The notes under the pieces: model-generated | Databases searched by the model: none | What the model saw: the letters and a program-made list of their open reading frames with translations, nothing else | Told to the model about the DNA's origin: nothing | Translations under genes and position numbers: made by a program | Shown here: piece after piece, positions 25,850-37,202 of the stretch | How the letters are laid out: the number at the start of each line of letters is the position of its first letter | Numbering within the stretch: the stretch's first letter is position 1 | Assembly: GCF_965222285.1 (NCBI RefSeq) | Contig: NZ_OZ244942.1 | Span: 3,224,001 to 3,288,000, forward strand | Source of the DNA: Tepidicaulis sp002389665 | Lineage (GTDB): Bacteria > Pseudomonadota > Alphaproteobacteria > Parvibaculales > Parvibaculaceae | DNA: 64,000 bases | Direction of reading: 5' to 3'

Positions 25850-26563
25850 ATGAACAAGCATGACACGCGCCCCCACGAGATGGCGGAACCGGCTCCCGCT
25901 GACCAAAACACCGGCGGAGAGCCGAAAAGAGCCGCGCCACCCAACAAAACCGGCATGAGCGGCAGCCAATGGCTGCGCATGGGCCTGGAAGTAGGCCCGC
26001 TCGTGGTGTTTTTCCTGGTCAATGCCAAGGCGGCGGCCTGGTTCGATGTGGCAGATAAGGCCAGCATCTTCTATGCGACGGGCGCCTTCATGATCGCGAC
26101 CGTCATTTCGCTCAGCGCGTCCTACATCCTGCACCGCCAGATCCCGATGATGCCGCTCGTGACCGGCGGTTTCGTGCTGGTCTTCGGCGGGCTGACGCTC
26201 TTTCTGCAGGACGATCAGTTCATCAAGCTGAAGCCGACCCTGACGAATGTGCTTTTCGCCGCCGGTCTTCTGGGCGGCCTCGCCTTCGGCAAAGCCTCGA
26301 TGAAGTATCTTTTCGACGGCGCTTTCCGGCTCACCGAAGAAGGCTGGCGCACGCTTACGCTGCGCTGGGGGCTTTTCTTCCTCTTCCTCGCGCTCTTGAA
26401 CGAAGTGATCTGGCGGAACTTCTCCACCGACTTCTGGGTAAGCTTCAAGGTCTTCGGCATCATGCCGATCACTATGGTCTTCGCTCTGGCGCAGCTGCCC
26501 GTGGTCAGCCGCCATCAGCTTGAAGAAGATAGAGAAGAGCCCGCACGCGGGCCTGCCGAATAA
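25850..26563 (+). CDS. yciB: YciB/septation protein A family membrane protein
   Basis: This 237-aa inner-membrane protein belongs to the YciB/IspA (ispZ) family, linked to cell envelope integrity and septation. A polar N-terminus of about 45 residues is followed by five or six helices. Family blocks are LEVGPLVVFFLVN, ATGAFMIATVISL, FGGLTLFLQDDQFIKLKPT, GKASMKYLFDGAF and LNEVIWRNFSTDFWVSFKVFGIMP. The ATG at 25850 is chosen over an upstream TTG; it lacks a clear ribosome site. The gene often lies near ftsY in alphaproteobacteria, as here. Confidence 0.93.
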   Translation: MNKHDTRPHEMAEPAPADQNTGGEPKRAAPPNKTGMSGSQWLRMGLEVGPLVVFFLVNAKAAAWFDVADKASIFYATGAFMIATVISLSASYILHRQIPMMPLVTGGFVLVFGGLTLFLQDDQFIKLKPTLTNVLFAAGLLGGLAFGKASMKYLFDGAFRLTEEGWRTLTLRWGLFFLFLALLNEVIWRNFSTDFWVSFKVFGIMPITMVFALAQLPVVSRHQLEEDREEPARGPAE

Positions 26564-26567
26564 ATTC

Positions 26568-27143
26568 TCACTCCGCTTTTGGCGGCATCCGGTTCCCAAG
26601 CTCGCCCGGCGGGTTGCCGAAAGGCACGATCCGTTCCTGATCCTTGACCGCGCGGTAATGGGTGAGCGCCCAATGGACGGAGGGAAAAGCAAGCTCGTCC
26701 CAGGGAATATCATCCCACTCATAAAGCGCGACTTCCAGGCTCTCCGGTCCCGCGCCGATTTCCGGCACCGACAGGCTCGCCCGGTACATGAGCTGCACCT
26801 GCGAGATGCGCGGAATGTTATAGACCGCAAGAAGATCGTGAATGCGGATATGCGCAAGCGCTTCTTCATGGGCCTCGCGCTTTGCGCCTTCCTCCGTCGT
26901 CTCGCCCTTTTCCATATAACCTGCCGGCAGAGTCCAGTAGCCCTTGCGCGGTTCGATGGCGCGGCGGCAAAGCAGGATCTTGCCTTCATGTTCGACGACG
27001 GAACCGACGACGATTTTCGGATTGACGTAGTGAATGAACCCGCATGTGTCACAAACATCGCGCGCCACATCATCGCCTTCCGGCACGCGCTCGGTGAAGG
27101 AAACATCCATTTTCGGTTCGGGTATTTCTGATCGCCACGCCAT
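26568..27143 (-). CDS. NUDIX hydrolase with N-terminal zinc-ribbon-like CxxC
   Basis: This 191-aa protein has an N-terminal CDTCGFIHYVNPKIVV segment, as in NUDIX proteins preceded by half a zinc ribbon. A Nudix box follows: GYMEKGETTEEGAKREAHEEAL, which fits the GX5EX7REUXEE pattern. It probably hydrolyses a nucleoside-diphosphate derivative such as ADP-ribose or NADH, but the substrate cannot be read from sequence. It converges with yciB, four bases apart. Confidence 0.88.
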   Translation of the reverse strand: MAWRSEIPEPKMDVSFTERVPEGDDVARDVCDTCGFIHYVNPKIVVGSVVEHEGKILLCRRAIEPRKGYWTLPAGYMEKGETTEEGAKREAHEEALAHIRIHDLLAVYNIPRISQVQLMYRASLSVPEIGAGPESLEVALYEWDDIPWDELAFPSVHWALTHYRAVKDQERIVPFGNPPGELGNRMPPKAE

Positions 27144-27563
27144 CCCGCTTCTCCCGTGTTCTTCTACATCTTTTTATATAGATGTCTTTTTTGAAAGATC
27201 ATCCGCATGCGGGCCGCGCTTTATCCATGACCGTCATTACTCAGTTCTCACGAATTGGACAGCATGCGATTCTCAAACAGCCTGCACGCCGATTGGGCGA
27301 ACGCATAAAAACGGTGCAGCCCTTTTCAATACCTCTTTTCCGGGTACGGACATTAAACGCCGCATCTCATGCTTCACCCGCGCCGCGTTGTAATATGGCA
27401 CCACTTCACGCGCAGAATATCATGAAAGTGACTGCAATCACCGTCGCAGTTTCGCGAAACACTTGGCGCGGACGCCATAAATGTGCATATGTTTGCCCGT
27501 CAAAATTCTCTGCGCGCCGTCTCACGGCCCATCCCAAAAAAACACGTTGGAGGTCTCCACCGC
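27144..27563. other. 420-bp intergenic region between divergent NUDIX and MarR genes
   Basis: This stretch is less GC-rich than its surroundings and must contain both promoters. A CATATG-centred short palindrome occurs near 27485-27495. I could not support any gene or RNA in it; the open frames that cross it have no ribosome site or protein-like composition. Confidence 0.4.
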
Positions 27564-28121
27564 ATGGCACCGCGTAAATCCACCGGCTTTGAGCTCGACA
27601 GCTCGCTGAGCCATCTTCTCCGGCGGGCACAGCAATTCGCCTATGATCAATATACCAAAGCGCTCGCCGATACCGGCCTGACGTCCCGCCAGTTCATCGT
27701 TCTGTTAGCTGTGAGCGAAGAGGAAGGTCTGAGCCAGACCGATCTCGTCAACCGCACCGGCATCGACCGTTCGACGCTTGCCGACATGATCAGCCGCATG
27801 ATCAAGCGCGGCCATCTGGCCCGCAAGCGCACCGCCGAAGACGCGCGCGCCAATTCCGTGCGCCTCACGGCAGCGGGCCGCAAGGCGTTGCAATCCGCAA
27901 TGCCGCGCGCCACGAAAGCCGAAGAAGCTTTGAACGGCCTCATCTCCAAAACCGTGCAGCGCGATCTCGTCAAAGCGCTCGGCCAGCTCGTCAACTCGGC
28001 TGAGAAAGTGACGGCGGAAGAAGACGCAGCGCCCGCGCCGAAAAAAGTAGCGGCAAAGAAAAAGACGGCTGCCAAGAAAAAGACTGCCGCCAAAAAGAAG
28101 ACCGCCCGCAAAAAAGCCTGA
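27564..28121 (+). CDS. MarR-family regulator with histone H1-like C-terminal tail
   Basis: This 185-aa protein combines a complete MarR winged helix with a basic tail. Residues about 8-145 hold the MarR fold: LSHLLRRAQQFAYDQYTKAL, LTSRQFIVLLAVSEEEGLSQTDLVNRTGIDRSTLADMISRM (recognition helix) and the wing KRTAEDARANSVRLTAAG. After an EEDAAPAPKK linker, the last 25 or so residues repeat KKKTAA, as in the free H1-like protein. The start is set by a GGAGG site ten bases upstream. Such tails should add non-specific DNA affinity (inference). The target genes are unknown. Confidence 0.9.
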   Translation: MAPRKSTGFELDSSLSHLLRRAQQFAYDQYTKALADTGLTSRQFIVLLAVSEEEGLSQTDLVNRTGIDRSTLADMISRMIKRGHLARKRTAEDARANSVRLTAAGRKALQSAMPRATKAEEALNGLISKTVQRDLVKALGQLVNSAEKVTAEEDAAPAPKKVAAKKKTAAKKKTAAKKKTARKKA

Positions 28122-28145
28122 CGGGCGCAGCGGTAACGCAATCAG

Positions 28146-28175
28146 CCGGCCTCTGGAAACGGAGGCCGGTTTTTT
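28146..28175 (+). terminator. Rho-independent terminator after the MarR-H1 gene
   Basis: CCGGCCTC pairs with GAGGCCGG around a TGGAAACG loop and is followed by TTTTTT. Confidence 0.92.
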
Positions 28176-28207
28176 GTTGCCTGTCTTTCATGAAAGGAAG
28201 CGGAAAA

Positions 28208-28666
28208 TCAGACGGTGATGTCGATCAGCGATCCGGGCCGTGAACGGGGGACAGGCGCATCATCACGAAGATGTGCGAAAGGCGCCTCGCGCCGCCCGGC
28301 TTCCCGGCTCGCCTCGAAGCGGGCCTCCTCGGCACGCTCCGTCCGCTGCGCTTTGCGGGTCTCGGCCGCCTCGCGGGCTTCTGCTGCCTGGCGCGGCTGC
28401 TCAGCCGGCAAGCGCACCTGCTGGCCCTGGCGCTTGGCCGCTTCAAGGGCGGCAGCGCTGATTTCCACCTGAACGCCGGAGGTGCTGTGGCGCAATCCCT
28501 GGCTCTGAGCCTGGGCTTGGGCCGCCCCTTGCGCCTGCTCCGTGCGCTGCGTTTGCCCCGGCACCTGGCCGCGCGCAGCAGGCGCGCCCGGACGCTCTGT
28601 CCGGCCCGCATAGGCTTGAGCTGCAATATGTACAGGATTGACGAAAGGTTTTACCGGCACGCGCAC
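28208..28666 (-). CDS. Hypothetical Gln/Ala/Arg-rich protein
   Basis: This 152-aa protein begins MRVPVKPFVNPVHIAAQAYA from a GTG codon. It has a long Gln/Ala/Arg-rich low-complexity middle, one ordered patch (SGVQVEISAAALEAAKRQG) and ends RPGSLIDITV. The VEIS..ALEAA patch and the terminal SLIDI pattern resemble small flagellar-associated proteins of alphaproteobacteria, but I do not recognise a family. It is convergent with the MarR-H1 gene and upstream of ccmG. The start codon is uncertain. Confidence 0.55.
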   Translation of the reverse strand: MRVPVKPFVNPVHIAAQAYAGRTERPGAPAARGQVPGQTQRTEQAQGAAQAQAQSQGLRHSTSGVQVEISAAALEAAKRQGQQVRLPAEQPRQAAEAREAAETRKAQRTERAEEARFEASREAGRREAPFAHLRDDAPVPRSRPGSLIDITV

Positions 28667-28725
28667 GCATCCATGGTTTCACCAAGGCGATACCCGGTTA
28701 ATAAAGGAATAGGACTAATAGAGCT

Positions 28726-29259
28726 TTAACGGGCGTGGCCCTCGATGAGCGGCAACAGCGTCTCTTCGATGTCCTTCGGCGCGAGCGGGCCGACATGCTT
28801 GTGGATGATGTTACCCTCGCCGTCGACGACGAAAGTTTCCGGCACCCCGTAAACGCCCCAATCGATGCCGACTTGCCCCGAGCGGTCCGCCCCCACCCGT
28901 TCAAAGGGGTTGCCGAGCGTGCCGAGGAAGCGGCGGGCGGCTTCCGGCTGATCCTTGTAATTAAGCCCCACGAGACGCGCGCCGCGCTGGCGCAGCGTTT
29001 CAAGCAGCGGGTGTTCCTGACGGCAAGGCACGCACCAGGAGGCCCAGACATTGACCACCGTCATCTCGCCGGTTTTCAGGTCTTTCGCGGCAAGACCGGG
29101 TGTCTCCAGCCCTTCGACGGGAGGCAGATCAAACTCGGGCACCGGCTTGCCGATCAGCGCCGATGGCAACTCGGAGGGATCGCCCGCAAAGATCGCAAAA
29201 TAGAAAAGCGCGGCGAGAGCGGCGAAAAGCACGGCGGGAATGAACGCGGTCCAGCGCAT
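28726..29259 (-). CDS. ccmG: Cytochrome c biogenesis thioredoxin CcmG/DsbE
   Basis: This 177-aa periplasmic thioredoxin is anchored by an N-terminal helix (about 5-27). It reduces the haem-binding cysteines of apocytochrome c. VVNVWASWCVPCRQEHP contains the redox CxxC, and GVYGVPETFVVDGEGNI holds the cis-proline loop. It is the last gene of ccmABCDG and its start shares one base with the ccmD stop. Confidence 0.95.
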   Translation of the reverse strand: MRWTAFIPAVLFAALAALFYFAIFAGDPSELPSALIGKPVPEFDLPPVEGLETPGLAAKDLKTGEMTVVNVWASWCVPCRQEHPLLETLRQRGARLVGLNYKDQPEAARRFLGTLGNPFERVGADRSGQVGIDWGVYGVPETFVVDGEGNIIHKHVGPLAPKDIEETLLPLIEGHAR

Positions 29260-29486
29260 CAGCGCCCTCCCGCTTCGCCGGAACTTGCAGCACTAGCACC
29301 CGAAGCCCTCGCGCCGGACGCCCGGCGGCGCCCGCCCAGTTTCTCTTCAAGCTCCTGCACCTTGGCCATTTGCCGGCGCCTGTCGGCCAGGCCCCAAAGC
29401 GCAAGCCCCGTCATGACCAGCGCCCAGAGCGCAAAGCTCGGCCAGATGAAAGGCGCATAGCCGCCCATATGAAAAAATTCGGCCAT
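29259..29486 (-). CDS. ccmD: Haem exporter accessory protein CcmD
   Basis: This 75-aa protein has a single membrane helix (APFIWPSFALWALVMTGLALWGLADRRRQ) after the conserved MGGYA motif, typical of CcmD. CcmD helps release holo-CcmE from CcmABC. The Ser/Ala/Gly-rich tail is an unremarkable extension. It lies between ccmC and ccmG with two- and one-base junctions. Confidence 0.92.
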   Translation of the reverse strand: MAEFFHMGGYAPFIWPSFALWALVMTGLALWGLADRRRQMAKVQELEEKLGGRRRASGARASGASAASSGEAGGR

Positions 29487-29488
29487 GC

Positions 29489-30235
29489 TCAAAAGGCTCC
29501 CGCTTCCGCGCTCGCGCGGGCAAGCTGCAGCTGGCGCACGCGGCGGCGGTAAATCTCCGCCTGCATCCGCGTCAGCATGACGGCGAGGAAGAAGAAGGTC
29601 GAGCCCAGCGCCATGACGAGCAGCGGCCAGAGCATGGAAGGATGGATCGCCGGCCCGTCGAGCCGGAGCACGCTTGCGCCCTGATGCAGCGTGTTCCACC
29701 ATTCAACCGAGTAATGAATGATCGGCACATTGACGAAGCCGACCAGCGCCAGCACCGCTGCCGCGCGGGCCGCGCGCACCGGCTCCTCGATCGTCGCCCA
29801 AAGCGCCATATAACCGAGATAAAGGAAGAACAGGATCAGCACGGAGGTAAGCCGTGCATCCCAGACCCACCAGGTGCCCCACATGGGCTTGCCCCAGAGC
29901 GCACCCGTAACAAGCGCCAGAAACGTGAAAGCCGCACCGACGGGAGCCGCCGATTTCGCCGCTACATCGGCCAGCGGATGGCGGAAGATCAGCGCCGTCG
30001 CGCTCGCCCCGGCCATCAGCGTATAGCCGAAGAGCGACAGCCAGGCGGCGGGCACATGAATAAACATGATCCGCACCGTCTCGCCCTGCTGATAATCGGG
30101 CGGCGCGGTGAAAAAGCTCATATAGAGCCCGGCGCCGAGCAGCCCCAAAGCCAAAAGCCAGATCACCGGCAGCAAAAGCCCGGAAAGCCGCAAAAAGCGG
30201 GTCGGATTGGCAAGGGCGTGAAGATTTCTGACCAT
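29489..30235 (-). CDS. ccmC: Haem handling protein CcmC
   Basis: This 248-aa six-helix membrane protein transfers haem to CcmE. The tryptophan-rich motif WGTWWVWDARLTS is clear, and the two haem-ligand histidines fit in IMFIHVPAAW and WNTLHQGASV. The start MVRNLHALANPTRFLRL was chosen over an in-frame extension to 30280. It follows ccmB by about 100 bp, in which a 24-codon reading frame with a good ribosome site occurs. Confidence 0.96.
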   Translation of the reverse strand: MVRNLHALANPTRFLRLSGLLLPVIWLLALGLLGAGLYMSFFTAPPDYQQGETVRIMFIHVPAAWLSLFGYTLMAGASATALIFRHPLADVAAKSAAPVGAAFTFLALVTGALWGKPMWGTWWVWDARLTSVLILFFLYLGYMALWATIEEPVRAARAAAVLALVGFVNVPIIHYSVEWWNTLHQGASVLRLDGPAIHPSMLWPLLVMALGSTFFFLAVMLTRMQAEIYRRRVRQLQLARASAEAGAF

Positions 30236-30245
30236 GGGGATTGGT

Positions 30246-30320
30246 TTAGCGCCGCAGCGCCCCTCCGGCAAGACAAGCAAGGGTGAGAGGGCATTTTGCC
30301 GCGATCATGGCTGCATTCAT
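30246..30320 (-). CDS. Possible 24-aa small reading frame between ccmB and ccmC
   Basis: An ATG at 30320 opens MNAAMIAAKCPLTLACLAGG, ending ALRR at a TAA. It is preceded by AGGGGAG six bases upstream, a better ribosome site than ccmC itself has. It fills the otherwise unusual gap in a tightly packed operon. It could be a short membrane or leader peptide, or chance. There is no homology I recognise. Confidence 0.25.
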   Translation of the reverse strand: MNAAMIAAKCPLTLACLAGGALRR

Positions 30321-30334
30321 GATGTCTCCCCTGT

Positions 30335-31009
30335 TCACCGCAAATTCGCCCGCAGCGCCGCCGCCCCGCCCAGCGGGCCCACCACAAGAGCAACCAGCGA
30401 CACCGCGCCGAGGAGCAAAAGGCTCGCCTGCCCGTTCGAGCCCGGGGAGGAAATCAGCACATTGGAAACCGCGCTCACCCCGAAAATCAGGGTCGGCACA
30501 TAAAGCGGTAGCACCAGAAGCGAGATCAAGAGCCCGCCCCGGCGGATGGCAACGGTGAGCGCCGCGCCCACCGCGCCTAAAAGCGAGAGCGCGGGCGAGC
30601 CCACCAGCATCGCTATAACAAGCGGCAGGATGGAGTTTTCCGGCAGATTGAGCATCAGCCCGAGAAAGGGTGCGGCCAGAATGAGCGGCAGGCCCGTTGT
30701 CAGCCAATGGGCAAGGGCTTTGATGAAGACCGTCACTTCCAGCGAAAGCGGCGCCAGCATCAAAAGATCGAGCGAGCCATCCTCCTGATCGGCCTGGAAA
30801 AGCCGGTCGAGCGTCAAGAGCGCCGAGAGCAAAAGCGCCACCCAGAGAAAGCCCGGCGCGATGCGCCCCAGCAAATTAAGATCGGGCCCGAGCCCCAGAG
30901 GCACGATGGAGACGGCAATCAGGAAAAAGGCGACCGCCATGCCCCCGCCGCCGCCCGCGCGGGCGGCAAGTTTCAGCTCACGGCGCAAGAGGATCAGAAC
31001 CGCGCTCAT
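30335..31009 (-). CDS. ccmB: Haem exporter ABC permease CcmB
   Basis: This 224-aa protein has six hydrophobic helices and the CcmB family blocks LFQADQEDGSLDLLMLAPLSLE and LLLPLYVPTLIFG-like (LLVLPLYVPTLIFGVSAV). It forms the membrane part of CcmAB, which drives release of haem-loaded CcmE. Its start overlaps the end of ccmA by four bases. Confidence 0.95.
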   Translation of the reverse strand: MSAVLILLRRELKLAARAGGGGGMAVAFFLIAVSIVPLGLGPDLNLLGRIAPGFLWVALLLSALLTLDRLFQADQEDGSLDLLMLAPLSLEVTVFIKALAHWLTTGLPLILAAPFLGLMLNLPENSILPLVIAMLVGSPALSLLGAVGAALTVAIRRGGLLISLLVLPLYVPTLIFGVSAVSNVLISSPGSNGQASLLLLGAVSLVALVVGPLGGAAALRANLR

Positions 31010-31680
31010 GCCGCCGCCCCGCTGCTCATGCCCCGCAGATCGAGCCGCCGGGCACCGCCAAGGCCAAGATCGGCATGGGTCGCGGCAAGCACGATACCGC
31101 CGCGCGCGCTATGCGCCTCGATAAGGCGGGCAAGACGGCTCACATTTTCCGCATCGAGAGAGACGGAAGGCTCATCGAGAAGCCAGATAGGCCGCTCGAT
31201 AAGAGCAAGCCGGGCAAGCCCGAGCCGCCTCTTCTGGCCCGCGGACAGCACATCGGCGGGCAGATCGGCAAGATGATCGAGCGCAAAGGCGGCCAAGGCC
31301 GCGTCCAGCGCCGCGCCTGATGCCGCCCCCGATGCCACATCGCCATAAAGCGCACCCCAAAAGGCCAGGTTCTCGGCAACCGAAAGCCCGCCCTTCACCG
31401 CATCGAGATGGCCGGCATAAAGAAGGTAATCGCTCACCTCGCCCTGCCTCTCCATGCCTTGCAGCGACATCTCGCCTGCGCTTTTTTCCAAAAGCCCGGC
31501 AAGAAGGCGCAAAAGCGTGCTCTTACCCGAACCGTTCGGCCCCGTTACGAGGAGGATGTCGCCTGAGCGCGCCTCGAACGATAGCCCATCGAAAACCAGC
31601 CGTCCGCCGCGCTCGCAGGCCAGCCCGTCACCTTTCAGCGTGAGCGGCGGATAAGGGCGCTCTGCCTTAAATGTCGTCAA
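31006..31680 (-). CDS. ccmA: Haem exporter ATP-binding protein CcmA
   Basis: This is the ABC ATPase of CcmAB. VTGPNGSGKSTLLRLLAGLL is the Walker A, LSAGQKRRLGLARL the signature motif and IWLLDEPSVSLD the Walker B. No ATG fits. A TTG at 31680 gives a 224-aa protein beginning MTTFKAERPYPPLTLKGDGL and overlaps the enoyl-CoA hydratase gene by 14 bases, so the two are probably cotranscribed. The start is inferred from family length (about 200-215) and is not certain. Confidence 0.88.
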   Translation of the reverse strand: MTTFKAERPYPPLTLKGDGLACERGGRLVFDGLSFEARSGDILLVTGPNGSGKSTLLRLLAGLLEKSAGEMSLQGMERQGEVSDYLLYAGHLDAVKGGLSVAENLAFWGALYGDVASGAASGAALDAALAAFALDHLADLPADVLSAGQKRRLGLARLALIERPIWLLDEPSVSLDAENVSRLARLIEAHSARGGIVLAATHADLGLGGARRLDLRGMSSGAAA

Positions 31681-32479
31681 AACGTCCGCCCCGTCCCTTG
31701 CCGCCCGCAAAGCGCTTGGCTCCTTCCAGCGTCTCGCCGGAGGAAAGCACTTCAAGCCCGTGCCGCGTTTCATTGGCCATGGCCTGGGCATAAGGCATGT
31801 CCCATTGCTCATAGGCCGAGAGCCGGTCATGGCGCAGGCAAAGCTGCGGGAATTTCGCGATCTCCCGCGCCAGTTCCTCCGCCGCTTCCCGGCTCTTGCC
31901 GGATGGGACGACGCGGTTGGCAAGGCCCATTTCCAGCGCCTCACGCGCGCCAACGGGCCGGCCCGTCAGAATAAGATCCATGGCCCGCGACTGGCCGATA
32001 AGGCGCGGCAGGCGCACCGTACCCCCGTCGATCAGCGGCACACCCCAGCGGCGGCAGAAGATGCCGAAAGTCGCATCCTCTTCCATGACGCGCATGTCGC
32101 ACCAAAGGGCAAGCTCCATGCCCCCCGCCACCGCATAGCCCGATACCGCACCGATCACGGGTTTTGACAGCAGCATGCGCGAGGGGCCCATCGGCCCTTC
32201 CGGCGACAGACGGTCGAATTCCATGCCCGCTGCAACCGGGGTGACTCGGTTGCCGCCCCCTTGCGAGACGGCTTTCAGGTCCGCGCCGGCGCAAAATGTT
32301 CCCTCACTGCCGCAAAAAACGCCGACCAGCGCCTCTTCATCCGCCTCGAAAGCAGCAAAGGCCTCCGCCAGCGCCTTGGCGGTGGGCCGGTCGACGGCAT
32401 TTTTCACCTCCGGCCGGTTCAAAAGGATGGTGGTGACGGGACCGTTCTTCTCGACACGAACCGCTTGTGATGTCGTCAT
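31667..32479 (-). CDS. Enoyl-CoA hydratase/isomerase family protein
   Basis: This 270-aa crotonase-fold enzyme has the oxyanion-hole segments SEGTFCAGADLKAV and KPVIGAVSGYAVAGGMELALWCD. Of the two catalytic acids of classical enoyl-CoA hydratases, the region FCRRWGVPLIDGGTVRLPRLIG shows a different arrangement. It may therefore be an isomerase or another crotonase activity. It starts the transcript leading into ccmA. In many alphaproteobacteria ccmA faces acnA directly, so this gene looks like an insertion at that junction. Confidence 0.85.
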   Translation of the reverse strand: MTTSQAVRVEKNGPVTTILLNRPEVKNAVDRPTAKALAEAFAAFEADEEALVGVFCGSEGTFCAGADLKAVSQGGGNRVTPVAAGMEFDRLSPEGPMGPSRMLLSKPVIGAVSGYAVAGGMELALWCDMRVMEEDATFGIFCRRWGVPLIDGGTVRLPRLIGQSRAMDLILTGRPVGAREALEMGLANRVVPSGKSREAAEELAREIAKFPQLCLRHDRLSAYEQWDMPYAQAMANETRHGLEVLSSGETLEGAKRFAGGKGRGGRFDDI

Positions 32480-32854
32480 GCATTTCCCTCGCAACTGGCC
32501 GGGCGCGGCTTCTTTAAAAACGGCCTGCATGTCACCGTTCTGCCATGCCTTGCCGGTCTATTTTCATCCTCTCAGACGTAGCATCCGCTGGAGAAACTTA
32601 TTATAGTCGCGCCCGCGCAAAGACTTTGTTTTATGAGTTTTAGCACGAGTTTTCCGTCTTTTCGCGCCGCGTATATCGACAAGCGCGTGAGCTTGGGCTT
32701 TATAGCAGCTCAAAAGCTCCGCAAAAGATTTCCGCGCCCCACTGGCCGGCCACCCAAAACCGGTTTCCGGCCATCAAAGCGGCACTGAGGGACGCATACG
32801 AGACCAATGTCTGCGCCGCTCCCGCAGACGGCATCAAGCATGAGGATGAGGACC
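32480..32854. other. 375-bp divergent intergenic region upstream of acnA fusion
   Basis: It contains the promoters for the enoyl-CoA hydratase/ccm transcript and for the H1-aconitase gene. The middle (about 32600-32700) is richer in A and T than the flanks. No convincing -35/-10 pair, operator or RNA was found. A GAGGATGAGGACC ribosome site ends it on the plus side. Confidence 0.4.
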
Positions 32855-36211
<3,357 letters not shown>

Positions 36212-36245
36212 TCTGCCGGCCGATCACAAAGTATAAAGCCGGGAA

Positions 36246-36280
36246 GCGGGGCGCTTAAAAAAGCGCCCCGTTTTCTTTGA
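36246..36280 (+). terminator. Rho-independent terminator of acnA
   Basis: CGGGGCGCTT pairs with AAGCGCCCCG around an AAAA loop and is followed by TTTTCTTTG, 35 bases past the stop codon. Confidence 0.93.
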
Positions 36281-36349
36281 GATCGCTTGCTTTTCGCCAT
36301 CAAGCCAAGTTGACTCGCCCGTGTGGGGAGCCTGACCTATGTTAAAACC

Positions 36350-37126
36350 ATGACGATATCCCGGCGTACCATATTGCGCGGACTGGGTGGCGGTGCAGCC
36401 TTGACGCTTTTGCCGCGCCCGCTGGCCGCAGCCGTTTCCGGCACCGCTGCAAGCGGCGCAGGGAGCACGGCCATGCCTGTCGTTGTGGAACTCTTTACAA
36501 GCCAAGGTTGTTCTTCCTGCCCGCCCGCCGATGCGCTCTTGCATGAGCTTGCCGAACGTCAGGACGTGCTGGCGCTGTCCCTCTCCGTCGATTATTGGGA
36601 CTATCTCGGCTGGAAGGACACACTCGCCTCGCCCTCCAATACCCGCCGGCAAAAGGCTTATGCCGCCAATATGGGCGCGCGCACGGTCTATACGCCGCAA
36701 ATGGTGATCAACGGCGTCGATGATGTTGTCGGCTCCCGCCGCAAGGAAGTAACCGGCGCGATCGAGGCGCAGCAAAACCGCGCGCCAAGCGAGATGGTGC
36801 CAGTCAGCCTGACACGCGAGAAAAATGCCGTGCAGATTGCGGTCGGCGCCAATCCGCTTCTCGGCAATGTCGAGGCGACGCTTTGGATGGTCTATTTCGA
36901 AGATCAGGCGACGGTCGAAATCAAACGCGGGGAAAACCGCGGCCGCGAGCTTTCCTACACCAATGTCGTACGCGACATGGTGCCCATCGGCATGTGGAAG
37001 GGCGAGCCCTTGCATATGGAAGTGGCGATGGAAAGCCTGGCCTCTCCGGGCTATGACGGCTGTGCCGTAATCCTGCAGACCGACGGCCAGGGCCCCATTC
37101 TGGGCGCCGCCAAGCTCGACATGTAA
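36350..37126 (+). CDS. Tat-exported DUF1223 thioredoxin-like protein
   Basis: This 258-aa protein has a twin-arginine signal (MTISRRTILRGLGGGAALTLLP, ending near PLAAA). The mature part opens PVVVELFTSQGCSSCPPADALL, the DUF1223 signature with a thioredoxin-type CxxC. VDYWDYLGWKD and YTPQMVINGVDDVVGS complete the family pattern. DUF1223 genes commonly follow acnA in alphaproteobacteria, as here. The role is unknown; a periplasmic thiol or metal function is plausible. The ATG at 36350 was chosen over a GTG at 36323 because it places the twin arginines near the start. Confidence 0.9.
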   Translation: MTISRRTILRGLGGGAALTLLPRPLAAAVSGTAASGAGSTAMPVVVELFTSQGCSSCPPADALLHELAERQDVLALSLSVDYWDYLGWKDTLASPSNTRRQKAYAANMGARTVYTPQMVINGVDDVVGSRRKEVTGAIEAQQNRAPSEMVPVSLTREKNAVQIAVGANPLLGNVEATLWMVYFEDQATVEIKRGENRGRELSYTNVVRDMVPIGMWKGEPLHMEVAMESLASPGYDGCAVILQTDGQGPILGAAKLDM

Positions 37127-37202
37127 CGCTTCGCCGAGTAGTGCTTCCTCTGGCAGCAAACTACCTGCCTGCAGATAGAGAACGCCTTTCTTACTGTCCG
37201 TC

